Positions 45,870 to 57,717 of a stretch of DNA of 64,000 bases are shown piece after piece. The stretch's first letter is position 1; each line of letters starts with the position of its first letter. The notes beneath the pieces were generated by a model, which saw nothing but the letters and a program-made list of their open reading frames with translations, had not been told where the DNA came from and did no database searches. This DNA comes from Pinus tabuliformis (lineage: Eukaryota > Streptophyta > Pinopsida > Pinales > Pinaceae): the NCBI GenBank assembly GCA_031772625.1, contig CM062815.1, forward strand, positions 608,547,918 to 608,611,917. The letters are read 5' to 3'. Position numbers and translations under genes: made by a program.

Positions 45870-47287
45870 ACCAAGTGCATCGCGTTAGGGTGCACCAGTA
45901 TTGTTCATGAAGAAGAATGATGGTACTATTAGATTGTACATTGATTACAGTTATCTCCATAAGGTGACGATCAAGCACATGTATCCATTATCAAGGATTG
46001 ACGACATGTTTAATCAATTGAAGGAAGAAACATTGTTCTCAAAGATATATCTACGATCAGGATACCATCAGGTATGCATCAAAGAAGAGGACATATCGAA
46101 GACTTCCTTCAGGAACATGTATGGGAATTATGAGTTTGTTGTAGTTCCATTCGGTTTGTCTAATGCTGCAACTAATTTTATGTGTTTGATGGATAATGTG
46201 TTGCATCCTTATCTAGACAAATTTGTTATTGTATTCATTGATGACATCTTGATATATTCTAAGAATGAGGAAAATCGTGTTGAACATTTAATAATAGTGT
46301 TGAGATTGCTAAGAGAGCATAAATTGTATGCTAAGCTTAGCAAGTGTAGTTTCTTTCAGACATAAGTACACTACTTGGGACATGTTGTTTCCAAGAATGG
46401 CATAGTAGTAGATCCAGAGAAGATAAAGTCTATCATGGAGTGGGCAGATCCTAGATATTTGGAGGAAGTCAGATCATTCATGGGCTTAGGAGGTTACTAT
46501 AGGAGGTTCATCAAGAACTTCTCATGCATTGGATATCCTATTACATCATTGCAGAGGAAAGGTAAGAAGTTTAAATGGACAAAGGAGTGTGCAGCCAACT
46601 TTGAGCAGTTGAAGCAATTGTTGGCAAATTCTCTAGTCTTAAAGATTGTAGGTTTGGTTAAAGAGTTTGTAGTATGTATAGATGCTTGGAAGAGAGGGCT
46701 TGGTGGAGTCCTTATGCAGGAGAGACAAGTGATATGATATGAGCCTAGGAAACTAAATGAGCATGAGAAGAACTACATGACTCATGATCTTGAGCTAGCA
46801 AACTATTATTCATGCCTTGAAGATGTGGAGACATTATCTTCTTGGCAGGAGGTTTGTGTTGTTGAGCAATCATAGTGGACTAACATATACGTTTAACCAG
46901 TTGAATTTGAATGTCAGACAAGCTCGATGGTTGGATACCCTTAGTGAGTTTGACTTTGAGATCAGGTACATTAAGGGAAAGGAGAACATGGTTGTGGATT
47001 CTCTCATTAGGAAAGTGCAGTTGAACCATGTTGCAGTAGTGAGCTCATATGGGACAGATTTATAGGATTAGATCTTACAGGCAAGACAATAGGATGACAA
47101 ATATAGGGATCTTATGCTCACATTACAGTATGGTAAAGGTGATCAGGATGTGGATTATCATCTTACAGCAAATGGCTTGGTGATATTTAGGGACAAGATC
47201 TATGTGCCGAATGATAATGATATCAAGAAGCTTATCCTGAGGGAGTTTCATGTAAAACCATATTCAGGTCACCCAAGATATCATAAG
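45870..47287 (+). pseudogene. Gypsy C reverse transcriptase, RNase H and integrase N-terminus
   Basis: Frame 1 (45,870-46,740): [43 protein letters not shown] and [14 protein letters not shown], with the catalytic Asp pair at 46240-46245. One stop at 46363 separates it from [17 protein letters not shown] and the RNase H start. A frameshift follows; frame 2 (46,817-47,065) gives MWRHYLLGRRFVLLSNH and FEIRYIKGKENMVVDSL. The integrase zinc-binding start, EFHVKPYSGHPRYHK, runs into element D at 47287. Confidence 0.85.
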
Positions 47288-49429
47288 TAATGAGCCCCAA
47301 AAATGGATAATTATTTGGGCTCATTCAACCTCCTAATTCGACTTAATGCACCATTCTCATTAGTTCATTGCATGTTTTTGATTATATTTATGCTAATAGA
47401 GTGAATTGGGTTAGTCATTATGCCAATAAGTCTAATGTGTGCTTTGTGTAGCCTTTTTGGTCAATTTGGAGACAAAATTGAAGGTCTTAATGAGCACTTG
47501 GTAGCCAAATTCATGGGAGAACAAGGGAGAGGATTTGCAGGAAGGTGTCCCCTTCATTTATGGGCCCTTACCTCGAATTCTCCACCATCAGCTCGGAGTT
47601 CAAGGGCCACCAAATCAATCAGCACAAGGGCAGCCAAGCAAGTCAAGTAGGACTACTGTTAACTACAAGTCTTGGGCAGCCGAGTCCCTAAAGTTTAGGA
47701 GGACTGTTGGGGTCCTCAATTTGTATAAATAAGAAGGCTTAGAGCCTCATTGGGGGTTAGCTAGTAGTTAGCCAGTAGTTAGTCATTTTGTAGTTCGATT
47801 TTCAGGCAATAGATTAGCTTTGCTTTCAGCTCATTTTCAAGTTTCCCTTGTGGATAGTTTTGATGTAACTCTTCTTTTCTTGCTCAATAAAGATGAATCC
47901 AGCTTTGCACCAGCTCTAAATCTCTCTTAGGAGGCTATAGATCTTGGGGTTGGGCCCATCTCAAGTGCCCAGTATCTCCTTTGTTTACTTTCATGTGTCT
48001 TTGCTACATTCTTAGAATAAAATCTGCTATTTAGATTTAAATGTTGTGTTGTTATTTAAGTTGCTCTTGATGATTAAAAAGGTTCTTCATGTTTAGATCT
48101 ACTTGATTGGTTAATCACAGGGAATATATTCAGAAAAAGGCTACCAGGTACTTTGGATCTCACCTCCCCCTCAGTGGAATCATGAGCTAGGACCAATGTG
48201 ACTTTGCTGCCAACAAAAACACTGTCTTTTTGCTTCACCATGCAATTAGTAGTGTTGGATTTTTAGTTGTTGAACTTGATATCAGTTTTGATTGCATGCT
48301 TCAGTTTATGATTGCTTAGTTGCATAGTTATTTCACGTATTTCATTTTGAATAAACTTCTGTTCGTTTCCTTTTGCTGTTAGGTCAGATTAGAGTGAAGT
48401 AACTAGGTCATAGGTTTTATAAGTGCTTGTTTGTTCAGTTTGAAAAACCGCTTGTAGAGTACCTGTTATCCTTCCTTACCTGCCCATACTCCATCCAACC
48501 TACCTGCTTCACCCTTCACTCAGAACCCTTACCTTACATTTGCCTCATTCGCTTACTTTGCCATGATTCTCATCTTCTTGTGCAACACTGTTTCATCCCT
48601 CCTTGAACAAATCTCACCATCTATGCCACTCCTCAACTCCATCCTCCAAGTCTTGAACTCCCCTACACCCCTATTTCACCTCCATACTCATTCCTCCACC
48701 TTTTTCCCTCCATCCATGCTCCAAAATTCCATTACTAAACATCCTATAGAAAAATTACAGAACATCTTGTAGAAATCCTAGAACATCTTGTAGAACCCCT
48801 GCAAACTTCCTGTAGAAGCTCATAAACGTGGTTTCTTGGTAGCCAAACTTTGTGAAACTCTCTGGAAGGGTGTTGGGGAATCCTTAGACCCTCTCTGAAC
48901 CTTCCCGAGCTCTTCCAAGCATTTCTCCTCCTTGATCCACCTCTGCACAATCAAAAATAGTTAAAAGCACATGCATGATAATTCCAACAACTTAATCAAA
49001 AATACAAAAAGATGTTTTCTTCAGATAGAGGTAGTCTAGACACATGTATTTTACCTTCATAGAAGTAATGGCATTTCTTTCAGTAGTTTGCATGCTCATA
49101 TTTGCATCAGTAGGACTAGCTGGTAGAATTAGGGTTTGTTAGGGTTTGCATTTCTGTTTGGCTTTTAGTTTCTTTCCGCCAATAGATTAGCTTCCTTTGA
49201 GTTAGCTTTCATCCATCAATTAAAAAGCTTATTCTAAGAGCTCATAGAAGTTGGCTTAAGCTCCTAGCGGACTTGTGCCAGCTGACCAAGTGATAGCTGC
49301 GGCAAGAGCTATTACTTGTGCATACAGCATCGTTGCTTCCAAGTTTGTTACGAACTACCGGGTTGATAAAATTAAAAGAAGGGAGTCTCAGGAGTTGCAG
49401 CATTATTACTGCAATACTGGGTCCCACCA
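47288..49429 (+). repeat. Element D 5' LTR (2,142 bp)
   Basis: Begins TAATGAGCCCC (TGATGAG in the other copy, so the terminal G has become A) and ends CCCACCA. TATA-like box (tgtataaataag) at about 47,723; AATAAAG at about 47,887. Four TCCTGTAGAA-like motifs at 48742, 48765, 48786 and 48808, about 22 bases apart. Confidence 0.88.
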
Positions 49430-49435
49430 TCTTTT

Positions 49436-49453
49436 TGGCGCCGTTTCCGGGGA
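49436..49453 (+). other. Element D primer binding site
   Basis: TGGCGCCGTTTCCGGGGA, six bases after the LTR. It resembles the primer site commonly seen in large plant Athila/Tat-type elements; I do not assign the tRNA. Confidence 0.7.
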
Positions 49454-50000
49454 AGCGTCAGAGTATTGGTGATTGCCACTTTTCTTCTATTTTCCACTAC
49501 AATCTTCTGCTAAGTAGTTTATTTCATTTCCATTATGCAATTTCGTTTATGCAAAAGTAGATTAGCCTTTCCCGCTTTCATAGATTAGCATTTCAATTCC
49601 GCAATTTCATTTCTACAAGCGTAGATTAGAATTTCAATTCCGCAAGCGTAGACTAGCATTTCATTCCTGCAATTTCATTTGAGCAAAATAGATTAGTCCT
49701 TTCCTGCTTTCATTTCAATTCCACATTTTCATTTTAGCAAGATAGTTAGTTGCAGTTCAATCTATTTCAGTTTTACAGGTAGAAGTAGAAAAAAGCAAAA
49801 ATCAACCAAAAAGATTTCATTTCATGCCTTGTAGGAGTAGAGATAAGTTAGAAAAATGATTGCACAACACCCCCACTGCTTCACACAGCCAACATTCTCT
49901 CTTCTTCGATGGTTGTGATTAAAGAACCCTTAGGTGGACAGCAACACATATTTGAAGAACCTCAAGGAAAGAAGAAGAAGAAACCATTCCTCTAGAGCAA
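49454..50000 (+). other. Element D leader
   Basis: No gene is seen. It contains several imperfect copies of 'tagattagcatttcaattcc' between 49,560 and 49,700, a leader with short repeats. Confidence 0.45.
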
Positions 50001-51083
50001 ATGGCTACAAGCAGAAATGTTGGGAGCAGTCCCTTGTCTAAAGATGAATTTGAAGATCAGATAGAAGATTTCAAGAGTGATATGAGGCAGTTTCTTGCCA
50101 TGCAACTGGATACCTTGCGGATCCAAAAGAAGCAAGAAGAAGCCAAGAGGGCTTTGGCCATTTTTTGTCCTAGGTGCACTAGAAAGCATCCTAGGAATGA
50201 ATGTCCATTGTACTCCATAGAAGTGTGTTTTGTATGTGAAGAATACCATCCTACAGATCAGTGCCCTTCCTTACCCAGAATCAAAGCTGCATATCAGAGA
50301 GCCAAAGGAGCCACTGAATCACTCTATTATATGAACCAAAGGAGGCCACATGAACCTAGATCTTATCAGCAGGAACTGCAATGGACATCCGAGACCTATT
50401 ATGACCCCTGTCAAGCCACTTTCATGCCTTCTTGGGGTCCCCCTGCTCATCCTTCCTAGTTCACACCTCCTCCTTGTTCCTTCACAGATCCATATTATGC
50501 CCAACTAGCTGCTCATTCGTTTCACTCTTATGCTCAGCCACAACCTCAGTGGAATGCACCTCATCAGGGGTGGAGGCCCCAATACAACACTCCTCCCACT
50601 TATTTTCCTCCACCACCTGCTTGTCCACAACCATCGCCTCCTGCTCCACCAAGGCAACCCCAAATGCCTACCCAACCACAACCCCATCTGCATCCATCTC
50701 AAATACACACCTCCACTCAACTACCCGTACCACCATTTCCAAAACGATACCATGGAGCAGCTCAACCCAATTGCAAAGCTGAGGCACAACATGTCCAAAT
50801 GACTCCTCCTGAGCTCAATGATCTTCACCAAAGCTCAGGAAGAGTGTTGCAAAATAGAGATTATATTGACAACATTGAAGGACCAAAGGCAAAAGAAAAT
50901 TCCAAAGAGGAGATAAAAGAGCCATGGGCTGCACTTGATGAAGAGAAGAGATCAGAATCAGAGATCGAGAGAGTTCCCTCATGGTTACCATCAAATCCTC
51001 CATGTACTCAAGAGAAAGATCAGCAAAAAGAGGAAGATGAGAAGGTCATGATAGAAGGTGACATGAAGAATGATCCAGATTAG
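50001..51083 (+). pseudogene. Element D gag-like protein with two Cys/His knuckles
   Basis: Starts at ATG 50001 and is open to TAG 50457, then continues in the same frame to TAG 51081 (360 codons). The N-terminus is charged and probably helical (DEFEDQIEDFKSDMRQFLA). Two knuckles follow: CPRCTRKHPRNEC and CFVCEEYHPTDQC, both with C-x2-C-x3-H-x4-C spacing. The middle is Pro/Gln/Tyr-rich and the C-terminus is acidic. This layout matches gag-like proteins of large plant non-autonomous LTR elements; RNA binding is inferred from the knuckles. Confidence 0.7.
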
Positions 51084-51400
51084 CAAAAGGACCAAGGATA
51101 TCAAAGCTATATTGAGACATGGTTCCAGACGGTCACTAAGTTGCAACAATACTCTCTTCCTCAGTTATGTTTGATCCCTTCAAAGTCAGATCATCTTATC
51201 TCTGAAATCTGGATAACTGTCAAAGCATGCATTTCGAGCCTTCACATCATCGTGTCTCTAATCTCGATGTGTACATGGCTCCATTGGAAGTATTCTTATA
51301 CTTGAAAATGATTTTGTTTTTCAAGTAGGGCAGGGTAGAAAAAAAAAGAAAAAAAAAAGAGAAAAAAAGATTAAAAAAATGAAAATAAGAGGAAAATAGA

Positions 51401-51582
51401 AATCTAAGGTGAAAACCTCCTCGGAGGCGCCTTAGATTGGCTCATTGATTGAAAATCTCCATGAGGCAGTCAATGTGTTGGAAAAAAAGAGAAAAGAGAA
51501 TAAGATCTCTGGGTGAAAACCTCCCTTGGAGGCGCCCAGGGCAGGCAATTAGGGTGAAAACCTCCATGAAGCGCCCTAGTTG
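51401..51582 (+). repeat. Four tandem hairpins with conserved TGAAAA and CCTCC/GGAGG
   Basis: Units at 51401-51438, 51443-51475, 51507-51541 and 51546-51582. Each has an outer stem, TGAAAA on the 5' side, an inner CCTCC-type stem and a short 3' bulge (CG or CA). Outer stems differ but stay complementary: AATCTAAGG/CCTTAGATT, CATTGAT/GTCAATG, CTCTGGG/CCCAGGG, CAATTAGGG/CCCTAGTTG (a few G-T pairs). Inner stems are complete in units 1 and 3 and partial in 2 and 4. Confidence 0.75.
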
Positions 51583-51877
51583 TTTTTCAAAAAAAAAGAG
51601 AAAAAGAAAAAGAAAAATAAATCTAATTTCCATTGAATAATTTCAGGTTGCAGCAATGACATTGCAGGTCAAGAGGATCACTCAAAACAAAGATAAAGGA
51701 ATTTTGTGTTTTCTACAGGAAGTTTTAAATTTCTACAAGAAACATCCTGTAGAACCTTTGGACGAACCAATTTCAATTTTAAAAGGGAATCTAATGGTGG
51801 GAATCTATTGGTTAGGCCTGCAAGCACCTTTCTGTCCATCCCTCGCCTTGCTCCATCATTTTTCCACCTCATTGTGC

Positions 51878-51900
51878 TTCTACAGGAAGTTCCTGTAGAA
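51878..51900. repeat. Near-perfect palindrome of TTCTACAGGAA
   Basis: TTCTACAGGAA and its reverse complement separated by one G (11+1+11). The same 11-mer recurs elsewhere in element D. Confidence 0.9.
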
Positions 51901-52104
51901 ATTGTAGGAAGCTAGAAATGGATTTCAAAAAGGTGGTTTGGCGAACATGGTAGCTTCCTCAAGGGTTCAGAAGTCCTCTTGCAATCTTCAAACTCCTCCT
52001 CCATCATCTCCATACCTGCATCACAGCCCAAGTTCATTTTTCATACCATGCAACAAAATTACAAAATGCCTTGAAGCAAAAATACCTAGAACAGAATTTG
52101 CTTT

Positions 52105-52520
52105 TGCCTTAACTTGAAAACCATGCATCCATTTGAAAAACCGTTTTACAGAGAATCATACAGGGGTGATGGCAACATGCTTGAGCAGTTTCAGCCAATT
52201 CCGGTGCACGGTTTCCAAGAAATCAACCTCCATCTCCTTCATCCATTTTTGAATTTTCTCCATATCCATGTATCCGTTTCAAAACCTGTTTCATGGGGAT
52301 ATGCATATGGGTGATAGTAACCTACCCAAGCAGTTTCAGTCGATTCTGATGCACGGTTTCCGAGAAATTGATCTCTGAAATCTTCAGCCATTTTCCATTT
52401 TTCTCAAAATCTGTGCATCCATTGATCACGATTTTGCTATGGGAGGTGCATAATGATGATAGGAACGTGCTCAACAAGTTTCAGATCAATCCGGTTTACT
52501 GTTTGGGAGCAATGGCGAAA
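52105..52520 (+). repeat. Degenerate tandem repeat, about 145 bp x 3
   Basis: Units near 52,123, 52,267 and 52,406 share 'gcatccatttgaaaa'-, 'gggtgatggcaacatgc'- and 'gcagtttcagccaatt'-like blocks and 'tgcacggtttccaagaaat'. The third is most diverged. Confidence 0.65.
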
Positions 52521-53827
52521 ACAAGTTCTGGTCCTGTGAAAATCCAGCAGCAGCAGCTTGAAGGTGCAGATTTGAACGTGGAAACAAATGCTTGTAGCTT
52601 AGATCTGGTCAGAGGACACCTGCACAAGGAAAACAACCAAAAAAATCAGCCACCAAGCCCTCATGCAACCACAGAAACCAGTGCATGCAGCAATGACAGG
52701 CCATAGCACCTCACAACAACCATTTGACTTCCAGGTACGTGACTGAAACTCATTCCTCTAATCGCATGAATGTAATTTAGAAACTGCATGAGCAATGAGA
52801 TGGTTGGGATTACAAAAAAATTGGTGGCTAGCTAACTAACCACCGTCATCCAGTTCAATAGCGCTCGGTGGGTGAATGAGACACGTGCGCTCAGCCATCT
52901 CAGGAGGGAATCAGAAAATAGGTAGTGATGGATAGTTAAACTTCAGCGTGATTGATGGACGAGATTACAGGTAGAGAAAAAATAGTTAAGAACTCCAGGG
53001 GACCAACAGTTTGCATGGGCCAACGCACGTCTTTGCCACCTCACCACAAATCACGCCATAATTAAAAATGCTCGGCTGACTCTCACCACCCACTGATTAA
53101 TTTGCCCTTGCAACATTCTTAGTTGAAGGATGCATTCTCTGCTCCCACAATTGGTTAACCTATCATCCTTCGCTGATTTTTTTTGGCCTGTTCAAAATTC
53201 TCCCACATACCAAGATCGTGCAGAGGCGCAGAGACATCCTACAGAATCCAGCTAGCATTCTACAGGAAGACGTTTTACAGGAAAGTACAGCAGAGTCTTC
53301 CAGAGCAGAGAAGCCCAAGTTTTTCTTCATCCAGTTTGAAGCTTGAAGAAAGGTAGGCTCAAAAATACCATTCCCATGCATGAAATTTTAAAAGGTGGTG
53401 AATTAGCTTGTTTGAAGTGGGGAAAATTGGAACCAGTCTGCCTGTGGGTCAAGAACGGTGGTTTGCCGATATAATACATAGAATTTCTTTTGAATGGTGC
53501 TGCGTCATATTCACCTCCATGGTTCCTGCCAAGAAAACTCTCCCCATTTTAAATGACAAACCGCTGTAATGCTCACCTGTGCACATATCCAATCTTTTTT
53601 TTGCGACTGTTACATGGTTGGTGTAAAAATTAGCTCTGCACTCTGTCTGTGAGAGCTTAATTCTTGTTGATTAGTCGAGTTTTGGGGCAACAACAGTATT
53701 ATAACCCGAGAATTGGTGAGAGGAGAGGTACACAGTGATGAAACCCTGTCCTAAGAACCAAGGAGAAAAACCACATACGAATTTCCACCTTAACCAGAGA
53801 TCAAGCCAAAAATAGGGTATTTTCACC

Positions 53828-54888
53828 ATGCCTGAAGGGTTTCTCAGAAAGGAACCCTCAGACTCCAAGAAGTTGAGAGAAACTTCTGAGGTGGTAGGCC
53901 TATTTACCTGTGCAAAGTGGATGACCTTCTTTGATAAAATTCAAGGTCACGATGATGAAATCACAGAGGAGTTCCTTAGGTCCCTGCAGAAGCCAAAAAG
54001 GAATTCTTCCTACTAGAAGAGCAGTATTCAGAGGATAAAAATGGGATCTGGAGAGCTAGCCTACAACCATTTTGGAGTGAAGTTAGCCTTCAAATTATGA
54101 AGTATATTACCTATGAGGGGCAATTTAGCATTGTGTATGGTTATCACTTCCGCTTGTTAACAGAGCTCAGGCACACGATGGATTTGCCCTCAAAACAAAA
54201 ATTGAGCATTCCATACTTCCTCCTATAGTCATTGGTTGAGTGTAGCACGAAACTGAAGGAGGGAACACTAGACCAGCTGGCCCATCATGGGCTTATCAAG
54301 CTCCTTGTAGAAGATTCCCTCCATACTTATACTGTCCCTATTTCTTGGGAGGTTTTCCACAATATGTCCAAGGGTGATGACATCCAGACTCTGGCCGAAG
54401 AATTCACCTCATCCAACAGCGAGGACAAGGAGCACATCGAGGCAGAGAAGAAAACAAAGGGGAAGAAAGCTAAGGTTAAGAAAACCCAGGGCAGACCATC
54501 ACAGGAAAAATCACAGGAGAAGCCACAGGAAAAGCAAGAAAAGGACAAGCTGTTGAGGCAAGCGGGTGAAATAAAGACACAAATGCCAAAGGAGAAGCGG
54601 TTGCAAACACGGGCAGAGAAGACTGAAAAAGGCCAAACAAGTAGGGCTACACCCAAGGCAACCACAACACAGGTCAAGGAGAAGGCACCCCCAGCCAAGC
54701 AAGCCAAATCAGAGAAAATTGGTTCTACAGGAAGCCAGCAGACTGTTTCTACAGGAAGACAGAGAACTATTTCTACAGGAAGTCCTGAAAAAGGGAAGCA
54801 GAAGGAGAAATTGGCTGAAATCCTAGCTAGGGAGGCAGCAACTGTGCTGGCCGCCCTAAGTACCTCTCCCAAGCTGAAGGAGAAGTGA
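53828..54888 (+). pseudogene. Element D second ORF remnant, Lys-rich C-terminus
   Basis: Frame 2 from 53828 gives an N-terminal piece (MTFFDKIQGHDDEITEEFL). After frame changes the region reads SLQIMKYITYEGQFSIVYGY, then frame 1 (54,180-54,888) gives LDQLAHHGLIKLLVEDSL followed by a long Lys/Glu/Gln-rich tail. From memory this layout resembles the uncharacterised ORF of Athila-like and other large plant LTR elements. Near 54,723-54,781 three copies of TTCTACAGGAA encode STGS/STGR repeats. The function is unknown. Confidence 0.5.
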
Positions 54889-55113
54889 AAGAGGGAGCTT
54901 CCACTATATTTTAAGGCAAGAAAGGGCATGCAGATACTCTAGAAAAAGAAGCACAGGCAGTGGGAAGAAGCAAAGAGAAAAGCATGGTTTCATGACTAAG
55001 AAGAGGGCATCACTTCAGAAGCTTGGCATGACAGGGAGGCCACCAGGGCCATCAAAGATGAGGAGATAGATTGGTTGCTCAGAGGATGAGCAACACTTTC
55101 AGTAGGGGGGTGA
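54889..55113 (+). other. Element D 3' leader and polypurine tract
   Basis: Short non-coding interval ending AGTAGGGGGG directly before the 3' LTR. Confidence 0.7.
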
Positions 55114-57255
55114 TGATGAGCCCCAAAAATGGATAATTATTTGGGCTCATTCAACCTCCTAATTCGACTTAATCCACCATTCTCATTAGTTTATTGCATG
55201 TTTTTTATTATATTTATGCTAATAGAGTGAATTGGGTTAGTCATTATGCCAACAAGTCTAATGTGTGCTTTGTGTAGCCTTTTTGGTCAATTTGGAGACA
55301 AAATTGAAGGTCTTAATGAGCACTTGGTAGCCAAATTCGTGGGAGAACAAGGGAGAGGATTTGTAGGAAGGTGTCCCCTTCATTTATGGGCCCTTACCTC
55401 GAATTCTCCACCATCATCTCGGAGTTCAAGGGCCACCAAATCAATCAGCACAAGGGCAGCCAAGCAAGTCAAGCAGGACTGCTGTTAACTACAAGTCTTG
55501 GGCAGTCGAGTCCCTAAAGTTTAGGAGGACTGTTGGGGTCCTCAATTTGTATAAATAAAAAGGCTTAGAGCCTCATTGGGGGTTAGCTAGTAGTTAGCCA
55601 GTAGTTAGTCATTTTGTAGTTCGATTTTTAGGCAATAGATTAGCTTTGCTTTCAGCTCATTTTCAAGTTTCCCTTGTGGACAGTTTTGATGTAACTCTTC
55701 TTTTCTTGCTCAATAAAGATGAATCCAGCCTTGCACCAGCTCTAAATCTCTCTTAGGAGGCTGTAGTTCTTGGGGTTGGGCCCATCTCAAGTGCCCAGTA
55801 TCTCCTTTGTTTACTTTCATGTGTCTTTGCTGCATTGTTAGAATAAAATCTGCTATTTAGATTTAAATGTTCTGTTGTTATTTAAGTTGCTCTTGATGAT
55901 TAAAAAGGTTCTTCATGTCCAGATTTACTTGATTGGTTAATCACAGGGAATATATTCAGAAAAAGGCTACCAAGTACTTTGGATCTCGCCTCCCCCTCAG
56001 TGGAATCATGAGCTACGACCAATGTGACTTTGCTGCCAACAAAAACACTGTCTTTTTTCTTCACCATGCAATTAGTAGTGTTGGATTTTTAGTTGTCGAA
56101 CTTGATATCAGTTTTGATTGCATGCTTCAGTTTATGATTGCTTAGTTGCATAGTTATTTCACGTATTTCATTTCGAATAAACTTCTGTTCGTTTCCTTTT
56201 GCTGTTAGGTCAGATTAGAGTGAAGTAACCAGGTCATAGGTTTTATAAGTGCTTGTTTGTTCAGTTTGAAAAACCGCTTGTAGAGTACCTGTTATCCTTC
56301 CTTACCTGCCCATACTCCATCCAACCTACCTGCTTCACCCTTCACTCAGAACCCTTACCTTAAATTTGCCTCATTCGCTTACTTTGCCATGATTCTCATC
56401 TTCTTGTGCAACACTGTTTCATCCCTCCTTGAACAAATCTCACCATCTATGCCACTCCTCAACTCCATCCTCCAAGTCTTGAACTCCCCTACACCCCTAT
56501 TTCACCTCCATACTCATTCCTTTACCTTTTTCCCTCCATCCATGCTCCAAAATTCCATTACTAAACATCCTGTAGAAAAATTACAGAACATCCTGTAGAA
56601 ATCCCAGAACATCCTATAGAACCCCTGCAGACTTCCTGTAGAAGCTCATAAACACGGTTTCTTGGCAGCCAAACTTTGTGAAACTCTCTGGAAGGATGTT
56701 GGGGACTCCTTAGACCCTCTCTGAACCTTCCCGACCTCTTCCAAGAATTTCTCCTCCTTGATCCACCTCTGCACAGTAAAAAATAGTTAAAAGCACATGC
56801 ATGATAATTCCAACAACTTAATCAAAAATGCAAAAAGATGTTTTCTTTAGATAGAGGTAGTTTAGACACATGTATTTTACCTTCATAGAAGTAATGGCAT
56901 TTCTTTCAGTAGTTTGCATGCACATCTTTGCATCAGTAGGACTAGCTGGTAGAATTAGGGTTTGCTAGGGTTTGCGTTTCTGTTTGGCTTTCAGTTTCTT
57001 TCCGCAAGTAGATTAGCTTCCTTTGAGTTAGTTTTCATCCATCAATTAAAAAGCTTCTTCTAAGAGCTCATAGAAGTTGGCTTAAGCTCCTAGCGGACTT
57101 GTGCCAGCTGACCAAGTGACAGCTGCGGCAAGAGCTAGTACTTGTGCATACAGCATCGTCGCTTCCAAGTTTGTTACGAACTACCGGGTTGATAAAATTA
57201 AAAGAAGGGACTCTCAGGAGTTGCAGCATTATTGCTGCAATACTGGGGCCCACCA
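55114..57255 (+). repeat. Element D 3' LTR (2,142 bp)
   Basis: Begins TGATGAGCCCC, ends GCCCACCA; same length as the 5' copy. TCCTGTAGAA-like motifs recur in the matching place (about 56,569-56,641). Confidence 0.9.
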
Positions 57256-57260
57256 ATAAG

Positions 57261-57717
57261 ACATTGAAAAAAGTAAAGAAGTTATACTATTGGCAGACTT
57301 TGTGGTGAGATGTTTGGACTGTCAGAAGGTCAAAGTGGAGTGTCATCATCCAAGTGGGTTGGTTCAGTCTACTCTGATTACATAGTGGAAATGGGAGGTC
57401 ATTTCCATGGATTTCATTACACGTCTTCCGCGAACATTAAGGAATCATGATTCTATCATGATTGTGGTAGAAAGGTTGGGCAAGGTAGCTCACTTCATTC
57501 TAGTGAAGAGTACTTGTTCATCTAATGGGGTAGCACAGGTCTTCGTCATAGAGATTGTGAAATTGCATGGTGTTTCGAAGAATATTGTGTCAGACAGGGA
57601 TGCCAAATTCACTTCCAAGGTTTGGAAGGTGTTTTTTGCAGGATTGGGGATGACGTTGTCCTTCAACACAACTTATGATCCACAAATAGAGAGGGTCAAT
57701 AGGATAATGTAGGATAT
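57261..57717 (+). pseudogene. Gypsy C integrase core
   Basis: Continues the integrase cut by element D: KTLKKVKKLYYWQ, a frame change, then RCLDCQKVKVECHHPSG (second half of the HHCC zinc site) and the core from 57407: SMDFITRLPRT, HDSIMIVVERLGKVAHF, LHGVSKNIVSDRDAKF, YDPQIERVNRIM. The Asp, Asp, Glu positions are visible, but about four residues before the Glu are deleted. The frame ends at TAG 57710. Confidence 0.8.

Larger units (their letters stand above)
51084..53827 (+). other. Element D internal non-coding region
   Basis: No protein-coding segment supported. It holds purine-rich A/G tracts (51,335-51,400, 51,585-51,620), the hairpin array, the TTCTACAGGAA palindrome and the 145-bp repeats. 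There are no pol motifs on either strand. Confidence 0.6.
47288..57255 (+). mobile_element. Element D: non-autonomous LTR retrotransposon (9,968 bp)
   Basis: Two 2,142-bp LTRs flank an internal region of about 5.7 kb with two coding remnants but no protease, reverse transcriptase or integrase. The duplication ATAAG is perfect (47283-47287, 57256-57260) and the integrase of gypsy C resumes after it. The LTRs differ by roughly 2-3% by eye. It resembles large retrotransposon derivatives that rely on proteins from other elements. Confidence 0.88.

Noticed and set aside
54327..54929. Minus-strand 200-codon frame rich in Phe/Ser/Cys
   Set aside because: It is the antisense of the Lys/Glu/Gln-rich ORF of element D; no motif of its own.
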